NCBI RefSeq assembly: GCF_046297895.1
Contig: NZ_JBKBHC010000004.1
Location: 328,099 to 392,098 of the forward strand
Direction of reading: 5' to 3'
Length of the DNA: 64,000 bases
Source of the DNA: Ferrovibrio sp046297895
GTDB lineage: Bacteria > Pseudomonadota > Alphaproteobacteria > Ferrovibrionales > Ferrovibrionaceae
Positions within the stretch are counted from its first letter, which is position 1. The number at the start of each line of letters is the position of its first letter. The notes under the pieces were generated by a model. The model searched no databases and had not been told where the DNA came from. It was given only the letters and a program-made list of their open reading frames with translations. The position numbers were made by a program, and so were the translations under genes. Shown piece by piece: positions 42,052-52,908 of the stretch.

Positions 42052-42651
42052 ATGGCCGACCCGATCGTCTTTTACTGGGATTTCCCTTCGCCTTACGCCT
42101 ATATCGGCGCCAACCGGATCGAGGCCGTCGCGGCCAGGCATGGCCGCAGTGTCGACTGGCGGCCGATCTCGATCGGCCATCTGTGGAAGGCGATCCCCGA
42201 CCGCACGCCATTTCCCAAGATCAAGATGGATTACATGATGCACGACTGGACGCGCTCTGCCCAGTTGGCCGGCCTGCCCATCGTCACCACGCCTGATCCG
42301 TTTCCAACCGACGCCAAGCTGCCCCGTCTGCTGTTTTATCGCCTCAAGGCCCAGGATACTGCCAAGGCCAGGGCCTTCGCTCTGGCGGCTTATCGCCAGT
42401 ATTGGGGCGAGGGCAGGGATATCGCAAAGCCGGAGCATCTGGCCGGCATTGTGAAATCGCTTGGCATTGCTGAATCCGAGATTGCCGTTGCCGCCGAGGA
42501 TGCGGCGGCCCGCCAGGCGGTGCTGGCCGCCACTGCCGAGGCGACGGCATTGAAGGCCTTCGGCACACCAACCTTCGTGGTTGACGGCGAGATGTTCTGG
42601 GGATCGGACCGGATCGACCAGATCGATCAGTGGCTGTCCCGCAAGGCTTGA
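42052..42651 (+). CDS. Second 2-hydroxychromene-2-carboxylate isomerase-like protein
   Basis: 199 residues, paralogue of the preceding gene. It opens FYWDFPSPYAYIGANRIE and closes GTPTFVVDGEMFWGSDRIDQID. The motif reads DFPSPY, keeping the second Ser. Clear divergence from the first copy suggests different substrates. No other aromatic degradation gene is adjacent. Confidence 0.88.
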   Translation: MADPIVFYWDFPSPYAYIGANRIEAVAARHGRSVDWRPISIGHLWKAIPDRTPFPKIKMDYMMHDWTRSAQLAGLPIVTTPDPFPTDAKLPRLLFYRLKAQDTAKARAFALAAYRQYWGEGRDIAKPEHLAGIVKSLGIAESEIAVAAEDAAARQAVLAATAEATALKAFGTPTFVVDGEMFWGSDRIDQIDQWLSRKA

Positions 42652-42658
42652 CCCGCAG

Positions 42659-43606
42659 ATGAGCGAAAAACCCGGCAGCCTGCTGGCTTCCGCCGGGCTC
42701 GTGGTCACGGCGCTGCTCTGGGGCGCGATGATCCCGATGACCCATGCGTTGGCAACACGTCACCTCGATCCCTTTTTCGTGTCTGCGATCCGCTACCTGA
42801 TCCCGGCGCCGCTGCTGATCGGCATGGCCTTCCTGTTCGACCGGCGCTCGCCGTTCCGCACGCCGCTGCCCTGGCGGACGGTATTCAAGCTTGGGGCGGG
42901 TATGGCCTGCTTTTCGATCTTCTACACAATCGGCATCATGCTTTCTGATCCGGTGCGTGCCGCCATTGCCATGAGCTGCGGCCCGCTGGTGGCCGCCCTG
43001 CTCACCAAGGCGATGCTACGCGTGCCGCTGGCCCGCGGCTTCTGGCCGGCTGCGGCCTGCGCCGTGATCGGCGCCAGCCTCGTCGCGCTCGATGCCGTTC
43101 GGCCACGGGCCGGCAGCGCGGGCGATACAGGTTATGCCGGCGAAGCCCTGCTGGTGTTCGCGATGGTGAGCTGGAGCTGGTATTCGCTGAAGGTACAGGC
43201 CTGGCTCGGGCCACTGGGCTGGAGCCAGATGCGGATCACCTGCCTGACCTCACTGGCCGGCGGCATCCTGATCTGCGCATTGTTCCTGGTGCTGGCGGCC
43301 CTGCAACCGTCGCGGTTGCCAACGGAGATGCCATCGGCCGCCGCTCTGGGCATGCTGGCCTGGGTCGGCATCGGTGGGGCAGGATTGGCGATCCTGTTCT
43401 GGAATTTCGGCGTCAGCCATGTTGGCGTGCCGGTCGCGACGCTCTACACCAGTCTTGCGCCGGTATTTTCCGTTGCCGTCGCGGCTGCCTTCTTCGGCAG
43501 CACGGTAACCCTGCAGCAGATCGCCGGCGGGATGCTGATCCTCGCCGGCGTCGTCCGCATGCAGTGGCTGCAGGCCCGTGCGTTACGGCCTCAGAAGATG
43601 GTATAG
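42659..43606 (+). CDS. DMT superfamily (EamA) transporter
   Basis: 315 residues with ten transmembrane segments in two EamA repeats (about 8-135 and 160-305). Landmarks are LVVTALLWGAMIPMTHALA, SDPVRAAIAMSCGPLVAALL and the second-repeat end VGVPVATLYTSLAPVFSVAVA. ATG 42659 gives the normal N-terminus. The substrate is unknown. Its 3' end overlaps the convergent SDR by 16 bp. Confidence 0.87.
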   Translation: MSEKPGSLLASAGLVVTALLWGAMIPMTHALATRHLDPFFVSAIRYLIPAPLLIGMAFLFDRRSPFRTPLPWRTVFKLGAGMACFSIFYTIGIMLSDPVRAAIAMSCGPLVAALLTKAMLRVPLARGFWPAAACAVIGASLVALDAVRPRAGSAGDTGYAGEALLVFAMVSWSWYSLKVQAWLGPLGWSQMRITCLTSLAGGILICALFLVLAALQPSRLPTEMPSAAALGMLAWVGIGGAGLAILFWNFGVSHVGVPVATLYTSLAPVFSVAVAAAFFGSTVTLQQIAGGMLILAGVVRMQWLQARALRPQKMV

Positions 43607-44376
43607 GCGCCGTCGATCACAAAGCTGTCGCCGGTGTGGTAGGCGCTGGCGTCGCTCATCAGATAGACGGCAATGCCTGCGAAATCCGATCCCTGGCCCC
43701 AGCGCCGGGCGGGGATGCGCGGCAGCACGTTGCCGCTGAACTTCGGATCGGCCACGCCGGCGGCGGTCATCTCCGTCTCGATCCAGCCCGGCAGGATCGA
43801 GTTGGCCGTGACGTTGTATCGCGCCATCTCGACGGCCAGGGCGCGGATCACCGATACCATCGCCCCCTTGCTCGCCGCATAAGATTGTGCGCGGGCCGCG
43901 CCATGGATCGAGGCCGTGCTGGCCATGCCGACCAGACGGCCGCCCGAGGTGTCGCCATGCTTGGCACGCTCGACCATGTGGCGGGCGGCGGCGCGCAGCG
44001 TGAAGAAGGCGCCATCCAGGTTCACCGACAGCACCCGGCGCCATTCCGCCGTGCTGAGTTCATGGAAGGCGGCGCGGGCCTGGCTGACGCCGGCATTGGC
44101 AAAGCAGCCATCGATCCGGCCCATCGCCTTCAGGGCGGCAGAGAAAGCCGAGTCCACCTGCGCCTCGTCCGAAACGTCCACCTTCTGCACCAGCACGCGA
44201 CGGCCATAAGCCTTCAGTTTGGCGTCGGCGGCGGCGTTCTTGTCCGGATTGCCGCCCCAGATCACCAGGTCGCAGCCGGCCTGTGCCAGGCCCTCGGCCA
44301 TGCCCAGTCCGATGCCGCCATTGCCGCCGGTCACCAAGGCAACCTTGCCGTTCAGATCGAAGCCCTTGCCGGCCAT
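43591..44376 (-). CDS. Short-chain dehydrogenase/reductase
   Basis: 261-residue classical SDR: VTGGNGGIGLGMA cofactor motif, GCFANAGVSQAR (NAG), and the catalytic Ser-Tyr-Lys in MASTASIHG and SYAASKGAM. Substrate unknown. The gene is divergent from the methylcrotonyl-CoA carboxylase set across a 173-bp gap that must hold promoters for both. Confidence 0.88.
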   Translation of the reverse strand: MAGKGFDLNGKVALVTGGNGGIGLGMAEGLAQAGCDLVIWGGNPDKNAAADAKLKAYGRRVLVQKVDVSDEAQVDSAFSAALKAMGRIDGCFANAGVSQARAAFHELSTAEWRRVLSVNLDGAFFTLRAAARHMVERAKHGDTSGGRLVGMASTASIHGAARAQSYAASKGAMVSVIRALAVEMARYNVTANSILPGWIETEMTAAGVADPKFSGNVLPRIPARRWGQGSDFAGIAVYLMSDASAYHTGDSFVIDGAYTIF

Positions 44377-44549
44377 GTTCCCTCCATAGTTTTTGTCGAT
44401 GCTGCCGATAGATAGAGCAAATCAGGCACTCACTATCCGGCACCCGTGGTTTTCACGTCAAGGCGGAGGCCGCACCCCTTGCGGCGGGCCGGGGGCGCTG
44501 GCATGTTCGCCCGGTATTGCCCGAGAATGAAAAGCAGAACGCCAAGGTC

Positions 44550-46157
<1,608 letters not shown>

Positions 46158-46172
46158 GGGCAGGGAAGCGCC

Positions 46173-46970
46173 ATGAGCGAGATGCAGGAACTGGTTCTGC
46201 TGGAAATCGACACCCGCGGCGTTGCCACCGTGACGCTGAACCGGCCGCATATCCACAATGCCTTTAACGACGATGTCGTTCGGCGCCTGGGTGCGATCTG
46301 GGCCGATCTGGCTGGCCGCGGCGATGTTCGCGTGGTGGTTCTGCGTGGTGCGGGCAAAAGTTTCTCTGCCGGTGGCGATCTCGACTGGATGCGCAAATCC
46401 GGCCAGGCCACGCCGGAACAGAACCGCGCCAGCACCCTGAACATGGCGCGCATGTTGAAAAGTCTGAACGACCTGCCGCAGGCCGTGCTGGCGCTGGTGC
46501 AGGGGAATTGCATGGCCGGCGGAACCGGCCTGGCCTCGGGCGCTGATATCGTGGTCGCAACGAGGGCGGCACAGTTCGCGCTGACCGAAGTGCGGCTGGG
46601 ACTTACGCCCGCTACCATCTCGCCCTATGTCGTGGCGGCCATGGGCGCGCGGCAGGCGCGGCGCTATTTTCTCACCGGCGAACGCTTTGGCGCAGAGGAG
46701 GCCTGCCGCATCGGGCTGGTGCATGAAGTGGTGGCCGATGAAACGGCGCTGGAAACCCGCGGCGCGGAACTGGTTGCCGCCCTGCTGCAAGGCGCGCCGG
46801 GTGCGATCCGCGACAGCAAGGTTCTGATCGGCCGTGTTGCCAACCGCGGCGTTGACGACGAGATCATGGAATTCACCGCCCGTAACATTGCCGACCGCCG
46901 CGCCAGCGCGGAGGGGCAGGAGGGGCTTGCGGCCTTCTTTGAGAAGCGCAAGCCAAACTGGGCGACCTGA
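46173..46970 (+). CDS. liuC: Enoyl-CoA hydratase, probable methylglutaconyl-CoA hydratase
   Basis: 265 residues of crotonase fold. The CoA oxyanion loop RGAGKSFSAGGDLDWM and the second loop GNCMAGGTGLASGADI are present. The place between mccB and mccA points to 3-methylglutaconyl-CoA hydration, the step between the carboxylase and HMG-CoA lyase. The function is assigned mainly from this context. Confidence 0.88.
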   Translation: MSEMQELVLLEIDTRGVATVTLNRPHIHNAFNDDVVRRLGAIWADLAGRGDVRVVVLRGAGKSFSAGGDLDWMRKSGQATPEQNRASTLNMARMLKSLNDLPQAVLALVQGNCMAGGTGLASGADIVVATRAAQFALTEVRLGLTPATISPYVVAAMGARQARRYFLTGERFGAEEACRIGLVHEVVADETALETRGAELVAALLQGAPGAIRDSKVLIGRVANRGVDDEIMEFTARNIADRRASAEGQEGLAAFFEKRKPNWAT

Positions 46971-46984
46971 GTGGAGTTGAGCGC

Positions 46985-49003
46985 GTGTTCCGCAAGATCC
47001 TGATCGCCAATCGAGGCGAGATCGCCTGCCGGGTCATCCGCACCGCCAAGCGGCTCGGCATATCCACTGTCGCGGTTTATTCCGATGCCGATGCCCGCGC
47101 CCGTCATGTCGCCATGGCCGACGAGGCCGTGCATATCGGCGGCGCTGCCGTGCGTGACAGCTATCTGGTGGCCGAGCGGGTCATCAATGCGGCAAAGCTG
47201 ACCGGCGCGCAGGCCATCCATCCGGGCTACGGCTTCCTCTCGGAGAATGCCGGTTTCGCCCGGGCATGCGCCGAGGCGGGACTGGTTTTCATCGGCCCCC
47301 CGCCTGCCGCCATCGAGGCCATGGGCCTGAAAGGCGCGGCCAAGGCGCTGATGGAAAAGGCGAAGGTGCCGGTGGTACCCGGCTATCATGGCGACGACCA
47401 GTCGCCCGATCTGCTGGCGAAGGAAGCCGGACGCATCGGCTATCCGGTGCTGATCAAGGCCGTGGCCGGCGGCGGCGGCAAGGGCATGCGGCGGGTGGAT
47501 GCGGCCAAGGATTTCGCCGCGGCCCTGGCCGGGGCGCAGCGCGAGGCCGCCAATGCCTTTGGCGACGACAAGGTGCTGCTGGAAAAGTATCTGGTGAAGC
47601 CGCGGCATATCGAAATACAGGTTTTCGCCGACGGCCACGGCAATGCCGTGCATCTGTTCGAGCGGGATTGCTCCGTGCAGCGGCGTCACCAGAAGGTGCT
47701 GGAAGAGGCGCCGGCGCCCGACATGCCGCCGGCCATGCGGACGGCGATGGGCGAGGCCGCCGTGGCGGCCGCCAAGGCCATCGGCTATGTCGGCGCCGGC
47801 ACGGTGGAATTCATCGCCGATGTTTCGGACGGCCTGAAGCCGGATCGTTTCTATTTCATGGAAATGAATACCCGCCTGCAGGTGGAGCATCCGGTCACCG
47901 AGATGATCACCGGGCAGGACCTGGTGGAATGGCAGCTGCGCGTGGCCTCCGGCGAGCGCCTGCCTCTGGCGCAGAAGGATCTGGCCATCGACGGCCATGC
48001 CGTCGAGGCGCGCATCTACGCCGAAGACCCGCAGAAGAATTTCCTGCCCTCGGTGGGGCTGTTGCATCGCCTGCGGCCGCCTGCGGAAGACGCCCATGTG
48101 CGCGTCGACACCGGCGTGTGCGAGGGCGATGCCGTCACGCCCTATTACGACCCGATGATCGCCAAGCTGATCGTATGGGATCGCGACCGCCTTTCGGCCC
48201 TGCGCCGCCTGCGGCAGGCCCTGGCAGAGTATCAGGTGGCCGGGGTGGCCACCAACAACGCCTTCCTGATCGCCCTGGCCGGTCATCCCGCCTTCATGGC
48301 CGGCGACCTGGATACCGGATTCATCGAACGCTTCCGCGCCGACCTGATCCCGACGCCCCAGCCGGCCTCTACGATGATCCTGGCGCTGGTTGCCCTGGCC
48401 GTGACGCTGGAGCGCCGCGAGGCGGTGGCGCGGCAAACAGCGCAGAGTGGTGATCCCTGGTCGCCCTGGGCAGTCGTGAATGGCTGGCGCATGAACGATC
48501 AGGGCTGGGATGAACTGCTGGTGCGCGAGCGTGATACCGATATCCGCTGCCGCATCGAGTATCTGCCGGAGGGTGATCTGCGTGTGCATGGACCGGAAGG
48601 CAGCCTGGTGGCGCAGGGCAGCCTGGATGGCGATGGCGGACTGGATGCCGTGATCGACGGCCGGCGCCTGCGTGCCGGTATCGTGCGACAAAACGACGAC
48701 ATCGTCGTGCTGCTGCCGGGCGAGAGCCATCGCCTGACCATCGTCGATCCGCGCGCGGCCGGCGATGCGGAGGAAGGCGGCGGCGGCCAATTGACCGCAC
48801 CGATGCCGGGCAGGATCGTGCAGGTGCTGGTGACTGAAGGCGCCAAGGTGGAGAAGGGACAGCCATTGCTGATTCTGGAAGCCATGAAGATGGAGCACAC
48901 GATCAGCGCGCCGTCGCGCGGCATGGTGGCCAAACTGCCGTTTCGGGCCGGCGATCAGGTGGCCGAAGGCGCCGTGCTGCTGAATCTGGACATCGAGGAC
49001 TGA
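46985..49003 (+). CDS. mccA: Methylcrotonyl-CoA carboxylase, alpha (biotin-containing) subunit
   Basis: 672 residues, GTG start. Biotin carboxylase domain (about 1-445) with KILIANRGEIACRVIRTA, the ATP-grasp GGGGKGMR loop and MEMNTRLQVEHPVTE. A middle BT domain follows, then the C-terminal biotinyl domain with biotinylated Lys in EAMKMEH. Operon partner of mccB and liuC, ending 3 bp before the lyase gene. Confidence 0.94.
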   Translation: MFRKILIANRGEIACRVIRTAKRLGISTVAVYSDADARARHVAMADEAVHIGGAAVRDSYLVAERVINAAKLTGAQAIHPGYGFLSENAGFARACAEAGLVFIGPPPAAIEAMGLKGAAKALMEKAKVPVVPGYHGDDQSPDLLAKEAGRIGYPVLIKAVAGGGGKGMRRVDAAKDFAAALAGAQREAANAFGDDKVLLEKYLVKPRHIEIQVFADGHGNAVHLFERDCSVQRRHQKVLEEAPAPDMPPAMRTAMGEAAVAAAKAIGYVGAGTVEFIADVSDGLKPDRFYFMEMNTRLQVEHPVTEMITGQDLVEWQLRVASGERLPLAQKDLAIDGHAVEARIYAEDPQKNFLPSVGLLHRLRPPAEDAHVRVDTGVCEGDAVTPYYDPMIAKLIVWDRDRLSALRRLRQALAEYQVAGVATNNAFLIALAGHPAFMAGDLDTGFIERFRADLIPTPQPASTMILALVALAVTLERREAVARQTAQSGDPWSPWAVVNGWRMNDQGWDELLVRERDTDIRCRIEYLPEGDLRVHGPEGSLVAQGSLDGDGGLDAVIDGRRLRAGIVRQNDDIVVLLPGESHRLTIVDPRAAGDAEEGGGGQLTAPMPGRIVQVLVTEGAKVEKGQPLLILEAMKMEHTISAPSRGMVAKLPFRAGDQVAEGAVLLNLDIED

Positions 49004-49006
49004 ACC

Positions 49007-49912
49007 GTGGCGATACCGCAACGAATCACACTCTGGGAGGCCGGCCCGCGCGATGGCCTGCAGAACGAACCGGGCGTGGTGCCGACCGAGGTGAAGGTCG
49101 AACTGATCGACCGTCTGGCCGATTGCGGCCTGACCCATATCGAGGCCACCAGCTTCGTCTCGCCCAAATGGGTGCCGCAGATGGGCGACCATAACGAGGT
49201 GATGGCCCAACTGAAGCGCCGGCCTGGCGTGACATACCAGGTGCTGACGCCCAACATGAAGGGTTACGAAGCGGCGCGTGCGGCCGGTGCTGCGGCGGTC
49301 GGCATCTTCGCCGCGGCGAGCGAAAGTTTTTCGCAGAAGAACATCAATTGCAGTATTGCCGAGAGCATCGAACGCTTTCGTCCTGTCGTTGAGGCGGCCA
49401 AGCGCGACGGCGTGAAGGTGCGCGGTTTCGTCTCGGTGGTAGTTGGTTGCCCCTTCGAGGGGGCGATTGCGCCGGAGCAGACCGCGAAGGTCGTGAAGAT
49501 GGTGTACGACCTTGGCTGCGACGATATCGGCCTTGGCGATACCATCGGTGTGGGTACGCCCGGCAGGGTGAAGGCCATGATCGAGGCCTGTGCCGCGCTG
49601 GTGCCGCTGGATGTTCTTGGCGGCCATTTCCACGACACCTACGGACAGGCCCTGGCCAACACGCTGGCCGCGCTGGAATGCGGCGTGGCGCGGCACGACG
49701 CCTCGGTGGCCGGCCTGGGCGGCTGCCCCTATGCGCCCGGTGCCACCGGGAACGTGGCGACCGAGGATGTTGTTTACATGCTCGATGGCATGGGCATCGA
49801 AACAGGCGTGGATCTGAAGAAACTGGTGCAGACGGCCTGGTGGATTTCAGACCGTCTCGGCCGCCCCCCGGCATCGCGCGTGGCGCGCGCCCTGAAGTCG
49901 AAATGCCTGTAA
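49007..49912 (+). CDS. mvaB: Hydroxymethylglutaryl-CoA lyase
   Basis: 301 residues, GTG start. Cleaves HMG-CoA to acetoacetate and acetyl-CoA, the last step of leucine degradation. Signatures are EAGPRDGLQNE, the metal-binding GGHFHDTYGQALAN and the catalytic Cys loop SVAGLGGCPYAPGATGN. It directly follows mccA. Confidence 0.95.
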   Translation: MAIPQRITLWEAGPRDGLQNEPGVVPTEVKVELIDRLADCGLTHIEATSFVSPKWVPQMGDHNEVMAQLKRRPGVTYQVLTPNMKGYEAARAAGAAAVGIFAAASESFSQKNINCSIAESIERFRPVVEAAKRDGVKVRGFVSVVVGCPFEGAIAPEQTAKVVKMVYDLGCDDIGLGDTIGVGTPGRVKAMIEACAALVPLDVLGGHFHDTYGQALANTLAALECGVARHDASVAGLGGCPYAPGATGNVATEDVVYMLDGMGIETGVDLKKLVQTAWWISDRLGRPPASRVARALKSKCL

Positions 49913-49934
49913 CCAGGGCATTAGGGAGCAGCCC

Positions 49935-50354
49935 GTGCCAGTTCATCTGCTGAAGATCGCCGTCGGGATCGAAAGCGTCGAGCATTTCCGCGAGCGCATC
50001 AAGATCAGGCGGAAGCAGGGCAGGACCTTCACGCATTACACCCGGCACATGCCCAAGCGGGCCGATGAAGTTCTCGATGGCGGCTCGCTCTACTGGATCG
50101 TGAAGGGCTATATCGCGGTGCGCTGCCCGATCGTGCGTCTGGAAGAGGCCGTGCTTGAAAACAAGGGCCCCCATTGCGGCATCGTGATGAAGTCGGAACT
50201 CATTCCGGTGGTGCCGCAGCCGCGTCGGCCGCATCAGGGCTGGCGCTATCTTGAGGCCGAAGATGCGCCGTCCGATCTGGCCGGTCTGGGCAAGGGCGCA
50301 GCAGAGATGCCGCCCGAGATGGCGGCGCAGTTGCGCGACCTCGGTCTGCTGTAA
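49935..50354 (+). CDS. DUF1489 family protein
   Basis: 139 residues, GTG start. The family motifs are HLLKIAVG at the N-terminus, YTRHMPKRADEVLDGGSLYWIVKG, and RPRRPHQGWRYLEAEDAP-like C-terminal block. The family is restricted largely to alphaproteobacteria and has no known function. It lies 22 bp after the lyase gene. Confidence 0.85.
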   Translation: MPVHLLKIAVGIESVEHFRERIKIRRKQGRTFTHYTRHMPKRADEVLDGGSLYWIVKGYIAVRCPIVRLEEAVLENKGPHCGIVMKSELIPVVPQPRRPHQGWRYLEAEDAPSDLAGLGKGAAEMPPEMAAQLRDLGLL

Positions 50355-50384
50355 TACCAAGCGTCATCTGATTCCGGGGGTATC

Positions 50385-51212
50385 ATGGACGCTCAGGCGC
50401 GGGCGCGTATCATCGTCGTCGGCAATGAAAAGGGCGGCTCGGGAAAATCCACCACGGCGATGCATATCCTCATCGCCCTGCTGCTGGAGGGCGGCCGGAT
50501 CGCGGCCATCGATCTGGATGCAAAACAGCGTACCCTGAGCCGCTATCTGGAGAACCGCGCTGCCTTCATCGCGCGTCATGGACTTAACCTTGCCATGCCG
50601 GAACATGTGGTGGTGGGGGAGAGCGACAATCCGCTCAAGCCAGAGGCCGAAGCCGACGAGGCGGCCCGCCTGGCCGTCGCCATCGCCGATCTGTCGCAGC
50701 GGCATGATTTCATCCTGGTCGACTGTCCGGGCAGCGATACGAATCTGTCGCGGGTGGGCCATTCCTATGCCGACCTCCTGGTGACTCCGGTGAACGACAG
50801 CTTCATCGACGTCGATCTGCTGGCCAGCGTCGATCCCGACACCCTGAAGGTACTCAAGCCAAGCCGCTACGCGGTGATGGTTTGGGAACAGCGCAAGCAG
50901 CGTTTTGCCCGCGACCGCCGGAACGTGGACTGGGTGGTCATCCGCAACCGACTGTCGCACCTGGATGCACGCAACAAGCGCAATGTCGGTCAGGTTCTGG
51001 AGGCATTGCAGAAACGGATCGGCTTCCGCTTCCTGCCCGGCCTGTCCGAGCGCGTGATCTTCCGTGAGTTGTTCCTGTCGGGGTTGACCCTGATGGATCT
51101 CGACCGAACCGGCCTGTCGGGCGGAACCGGCGGCCTGAGCATGGCGCAGGCGGCGGCCCGGCAGGAGGTACGCAACCTGTTGCTCGGGTTGAATCTGATT
51201 ACGGAGGATTGA
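50385..51212 (+). CDS. mipZ: Division plane positioning ATPase MipZ
   Basis: 275 residues of ParA/MinD superfamily. The deviant Walker A is VGNEKGGSGKSTTAMH, the A' motif IDLDAKQRTLSRYLENR and Walker B FILVDCPGSD. The AKQRTLSRYLENR signature and the FRELFLSGLTLMD end are typical of MipZ, which forms gradients from the poles and inhibits FtsZ. A terminator follows. Confidence 0.93.
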   Translation: MDAQARARIIVVGNEKGGSGKSTTAMHILIALLLEGGRIAAIDLDAKQRTLSRYLENRAAFIARHGLNLAMPEHVVVGESDNPLKPEAEADEAARLAVAIADLSQRHDFILVDCPGSDTNLSRVGHSYADLLVTPVNDSFIDVDLLASVDPDTLKVLKPSRYAVMVWEQRKQRFARDRRNVDWVVIRNRLSHLDARNKRNVGQVLEALQKRIGFRFLPGLSERVIFRELFLSGLTLMDLDRTGLSGGTGGLSMAQAAARQEVRNLLLGLNLITED

Positions 51213-51241
51213 GTCGCTGTGAGCTGGCGATTTTTTGACCA

Positions 51242-51269
51242 TGCTGCATTGCAGCAAAATTTTATTTTA
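51242..51269 (+). terminator. Probable rho-independent terminator of mipZ
   Basis: TGCTGC and GCAGCA form a 6-bp stem with a 3-base loop (51242-51256), followed by AAAATTTTATTTT. It lies 30 bp after the mipZ stop, and separates mipZ from the transporter operon. Confidence 0.55.
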
Positions 51270-51311
51270 CCCTACGTTCTACTGGAAGGCTTCTGGGCTT
51301 CTATGCTTAAT

Positions 51312-51336
51312 ACGACGCACTTTTCTTAAGCGTCGT
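51312..51336 (+). promoter_or_regulatory. Stem-loop in the tctC leader
   Basis: ACGACGC (51312-51318) pairs with GCGTCGT (51330-51336) around an 11-base loop, followed by TTTA. It ends 17 bases before the tctC start. It could be an attenuator or a stabilising 5' hairpin, or part of the mipZ termination zone. Confidence 0.4.
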
Positions 51337-51353
51337 TTTACAGGGAGAACGCA

Positions 51354-52328
51354 ATGAAGAAGACTCTGTCACTGGTGGCTGGCGGTGCCATGCTGTTTGC
51401 TGGCGTGGCCGCGCAGGCCCAGGATTTTCCGACCAAGCCGGTCACCATTGTGGTGCCGTTTGCCGCTGGCGGCCCGACCGATACGGTTGCGCGCCTGATC
51501 GGCCAGTCGATGGGCAACGCCCTCAAGCAGCAGGTGATCATCGAGAATGTCGGTGGCGCCGGCGGCACGCTGGGTGCCGGTCGCGTCGCCCGCTCGGCCA
51601 ATGATGGCTACACCCTGCTGCTGCATCATATCGGCCAGGCTACCAGCGCGACGCTGTATCGCAAGCTGCCCTACGACAGCATCAACGATTTCGCCCCCAT
51701 CGGCCTGGTCACTGACGTGCCGATGACCATGGTGGCGAAGAAGGACCTTCCGCCCAAGGACTTCAAGGAGCTGATCACCTACGTCCAGCAGAACAAGGAC
51801 AAGGTATCGTATGGCAATGCCGGCATCGGCGCAGCCTCGCACCTGTGCGGCCTGATGTTCATGAGCGCGATCAAGGCGCAGATGACCACGGTGGCCTACA
51901 AGGGCACCGGCCCGGCGATGAACGATCTGCTCGGCGGCCAGATCGACCTGATGTGCGATCAGACCACCAACACCACGGGTCAGATCAAGGGCGGCAAGAT
52001 CAAGGCCTATGCCGTGACCACCAAAACCCGCGTGCCTTCGCTGCCCGACCTGCCGACCATGGACGAAGCCGGCATCAAGGGCTTCGAGGTCGCTATCTGG
52101 CACGGCCTCTATGCGCCGAAAGGCACGCCGAAGCCGGTGGTCGACAAGCTGGCGGCAGCCCTCCAGGCCGCTCTCAAGGATCCTGCCGTGGTGCAGCGCT
52201 TCGCTGAACTCGGCACCGAGCCGGTCGCGCAGAATCGCGCGACGCCGGAAGCCCTGGGGGCTCACCTGAAGGCTGAAATTGCCAAATGGGAGCCGGTGAT
52301 CAAGGCAGCCGGCGAATACGCCGACTGA
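51354..52328 (+). CDS. tctC: Tripartite tricarboxylate transporter substrate-binding protein (TctC/Bug)
   Basis: 324 residues with signal peptide (LSLVAGGAMLFAGVAAQAQ). The family opening PTKPVTIVVPFAAGGPTDTVAR and NVGGAGGTLGAGRVARS are present. It captures a carboxylate in the periplasm for the TctAB permease encoded downstream. A strong hairpin follows the gene. Ribosome-binding site CAGGGAG precedes the ATG. Confidence 0.93.
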   Translation: MKKTLSLVAGGAMLFAGVAAQAQDFPTKPVTIVVPFAAGGPTDTVARLIGQSMGNALKQQVIIENVGGAGGTLGAGRVARSANDGYTLLLHHIGQATSATLYRKLPYDSINDFAPIGLVTDVPMTMVAKKDLPPKDFKELITYVQQNKDKVSYGNAGIGAASHLCGLMFMSAIKAQMTTVAYKGTGPAMNDLLGGQIDLMCDQTTNTTGQIKGGKIKAYAVTTKTRVPSLPDLPTMDEAGIKGFEVAIWHGLYAPKGTPKPVVDKLAAALQAALKDPAVVQRFAELGTEPVAQNRATPEALGAHLKAEIAKWEPVIKAAGEYAD

Positions 52329-52357
52329 GTATCGCGACAAGGTAGCATGCGAGTTCC

Positions 52358-52386
52358 AGCGCCCGGCCTTGCCATGGCCGGGCGCT
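52358..52386 (+). terminator. Intra-operon hairpin after tctC
   Basis: A perfect 11-bp GC-rich stem (AGCGCCCGGCC with GGCCGGGCGCT) around the loop TTGCCAT. No U-run follows, so it is more likely to block 3' exonucleases and raise binding-protein mRNA over permease mRNA than to terminate fully. Confidence 0.6.
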
Positions 52387-52427
52387 GCTTGTATCGGCAG
52401 TTAGGAAACCGGCAACGGGGGGAATAC

Positions 52428-52892
52428 ATGGCAATTCGGGCTATCCGCAACCAGAAGGACTTCCTGTCCGGGTTGATGTTCATCGCCTTTGGCGCGGCCT
52501 TCATTTTTATTGCCCAGGACTACTCCTTCGGCACGCCGCGTCGCATGGGGCCCGCCTTTTTTCCGCTTGTCTTGGCAAGCATCCTCGTCTTGATCGGACT
52601 CGTCGTGGCGGTCCGCGGCCTGCTGGTGGAGGAGGAGGCCCCGCGCGGCTTCACCTGGCGCGGCCTGCTGTTGGTGATTGCCTCGACGGTCCTGTTCGGT
52701 GCGCTGGTCCGTGGCGCCGGGCTGGTGGTGGCCCTGCCGCTGCTGGTTTGCGTCTCGGCTCTTGCCAGCCACATGTTCAAATGGAAGATCACGGCCATTC
52801 TAGCGGTTGGCCTGACGGCGTTCTGTATCGCCGTGTTCGTATATGCCCTGGGCTTGCCGATGCCGGTCATCGGTCCCTGGCTCGGTCGCTAG
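52428..52892 (+). CDS. tctB: Tripartite tricarboxylate transporter small permease TctB
   Basis: 154 residues with four transmembrane helices. RRMGPAFFPLVLASILVLIG is the family signature near the second helix. ATG 52428 follows GGGGGGAA; a longer frame from 52347 would read through the hairpin and is rejected. Partner of TctA. Confidence 0.9.
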   Translation: MAIRAIRNQKDFLSGLMFIAFGAAFIFIAQDYSFGTPRRMGPAFFPLVLASILVLIGLVVAVRGLLVEEEAPRGFTWRGLLLVIASTVLFGALVRGAGLVVALPLLVCVSALASHMFKWKITAILAVGLTAFCIAVFVYALGLPMPVIGPWLGR

Positions 52893-52908
52893 GAGGCATT
52901 GCCAGATC

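Noticed and set aside
46664..49696. A 1010-codon open frame antisense to mccA and mvaB
   Set aside because: It mirrors strongly supported genes, has no recognisable domain, and long antisense frames are expected in GC-rich DNA with high third-position GC.
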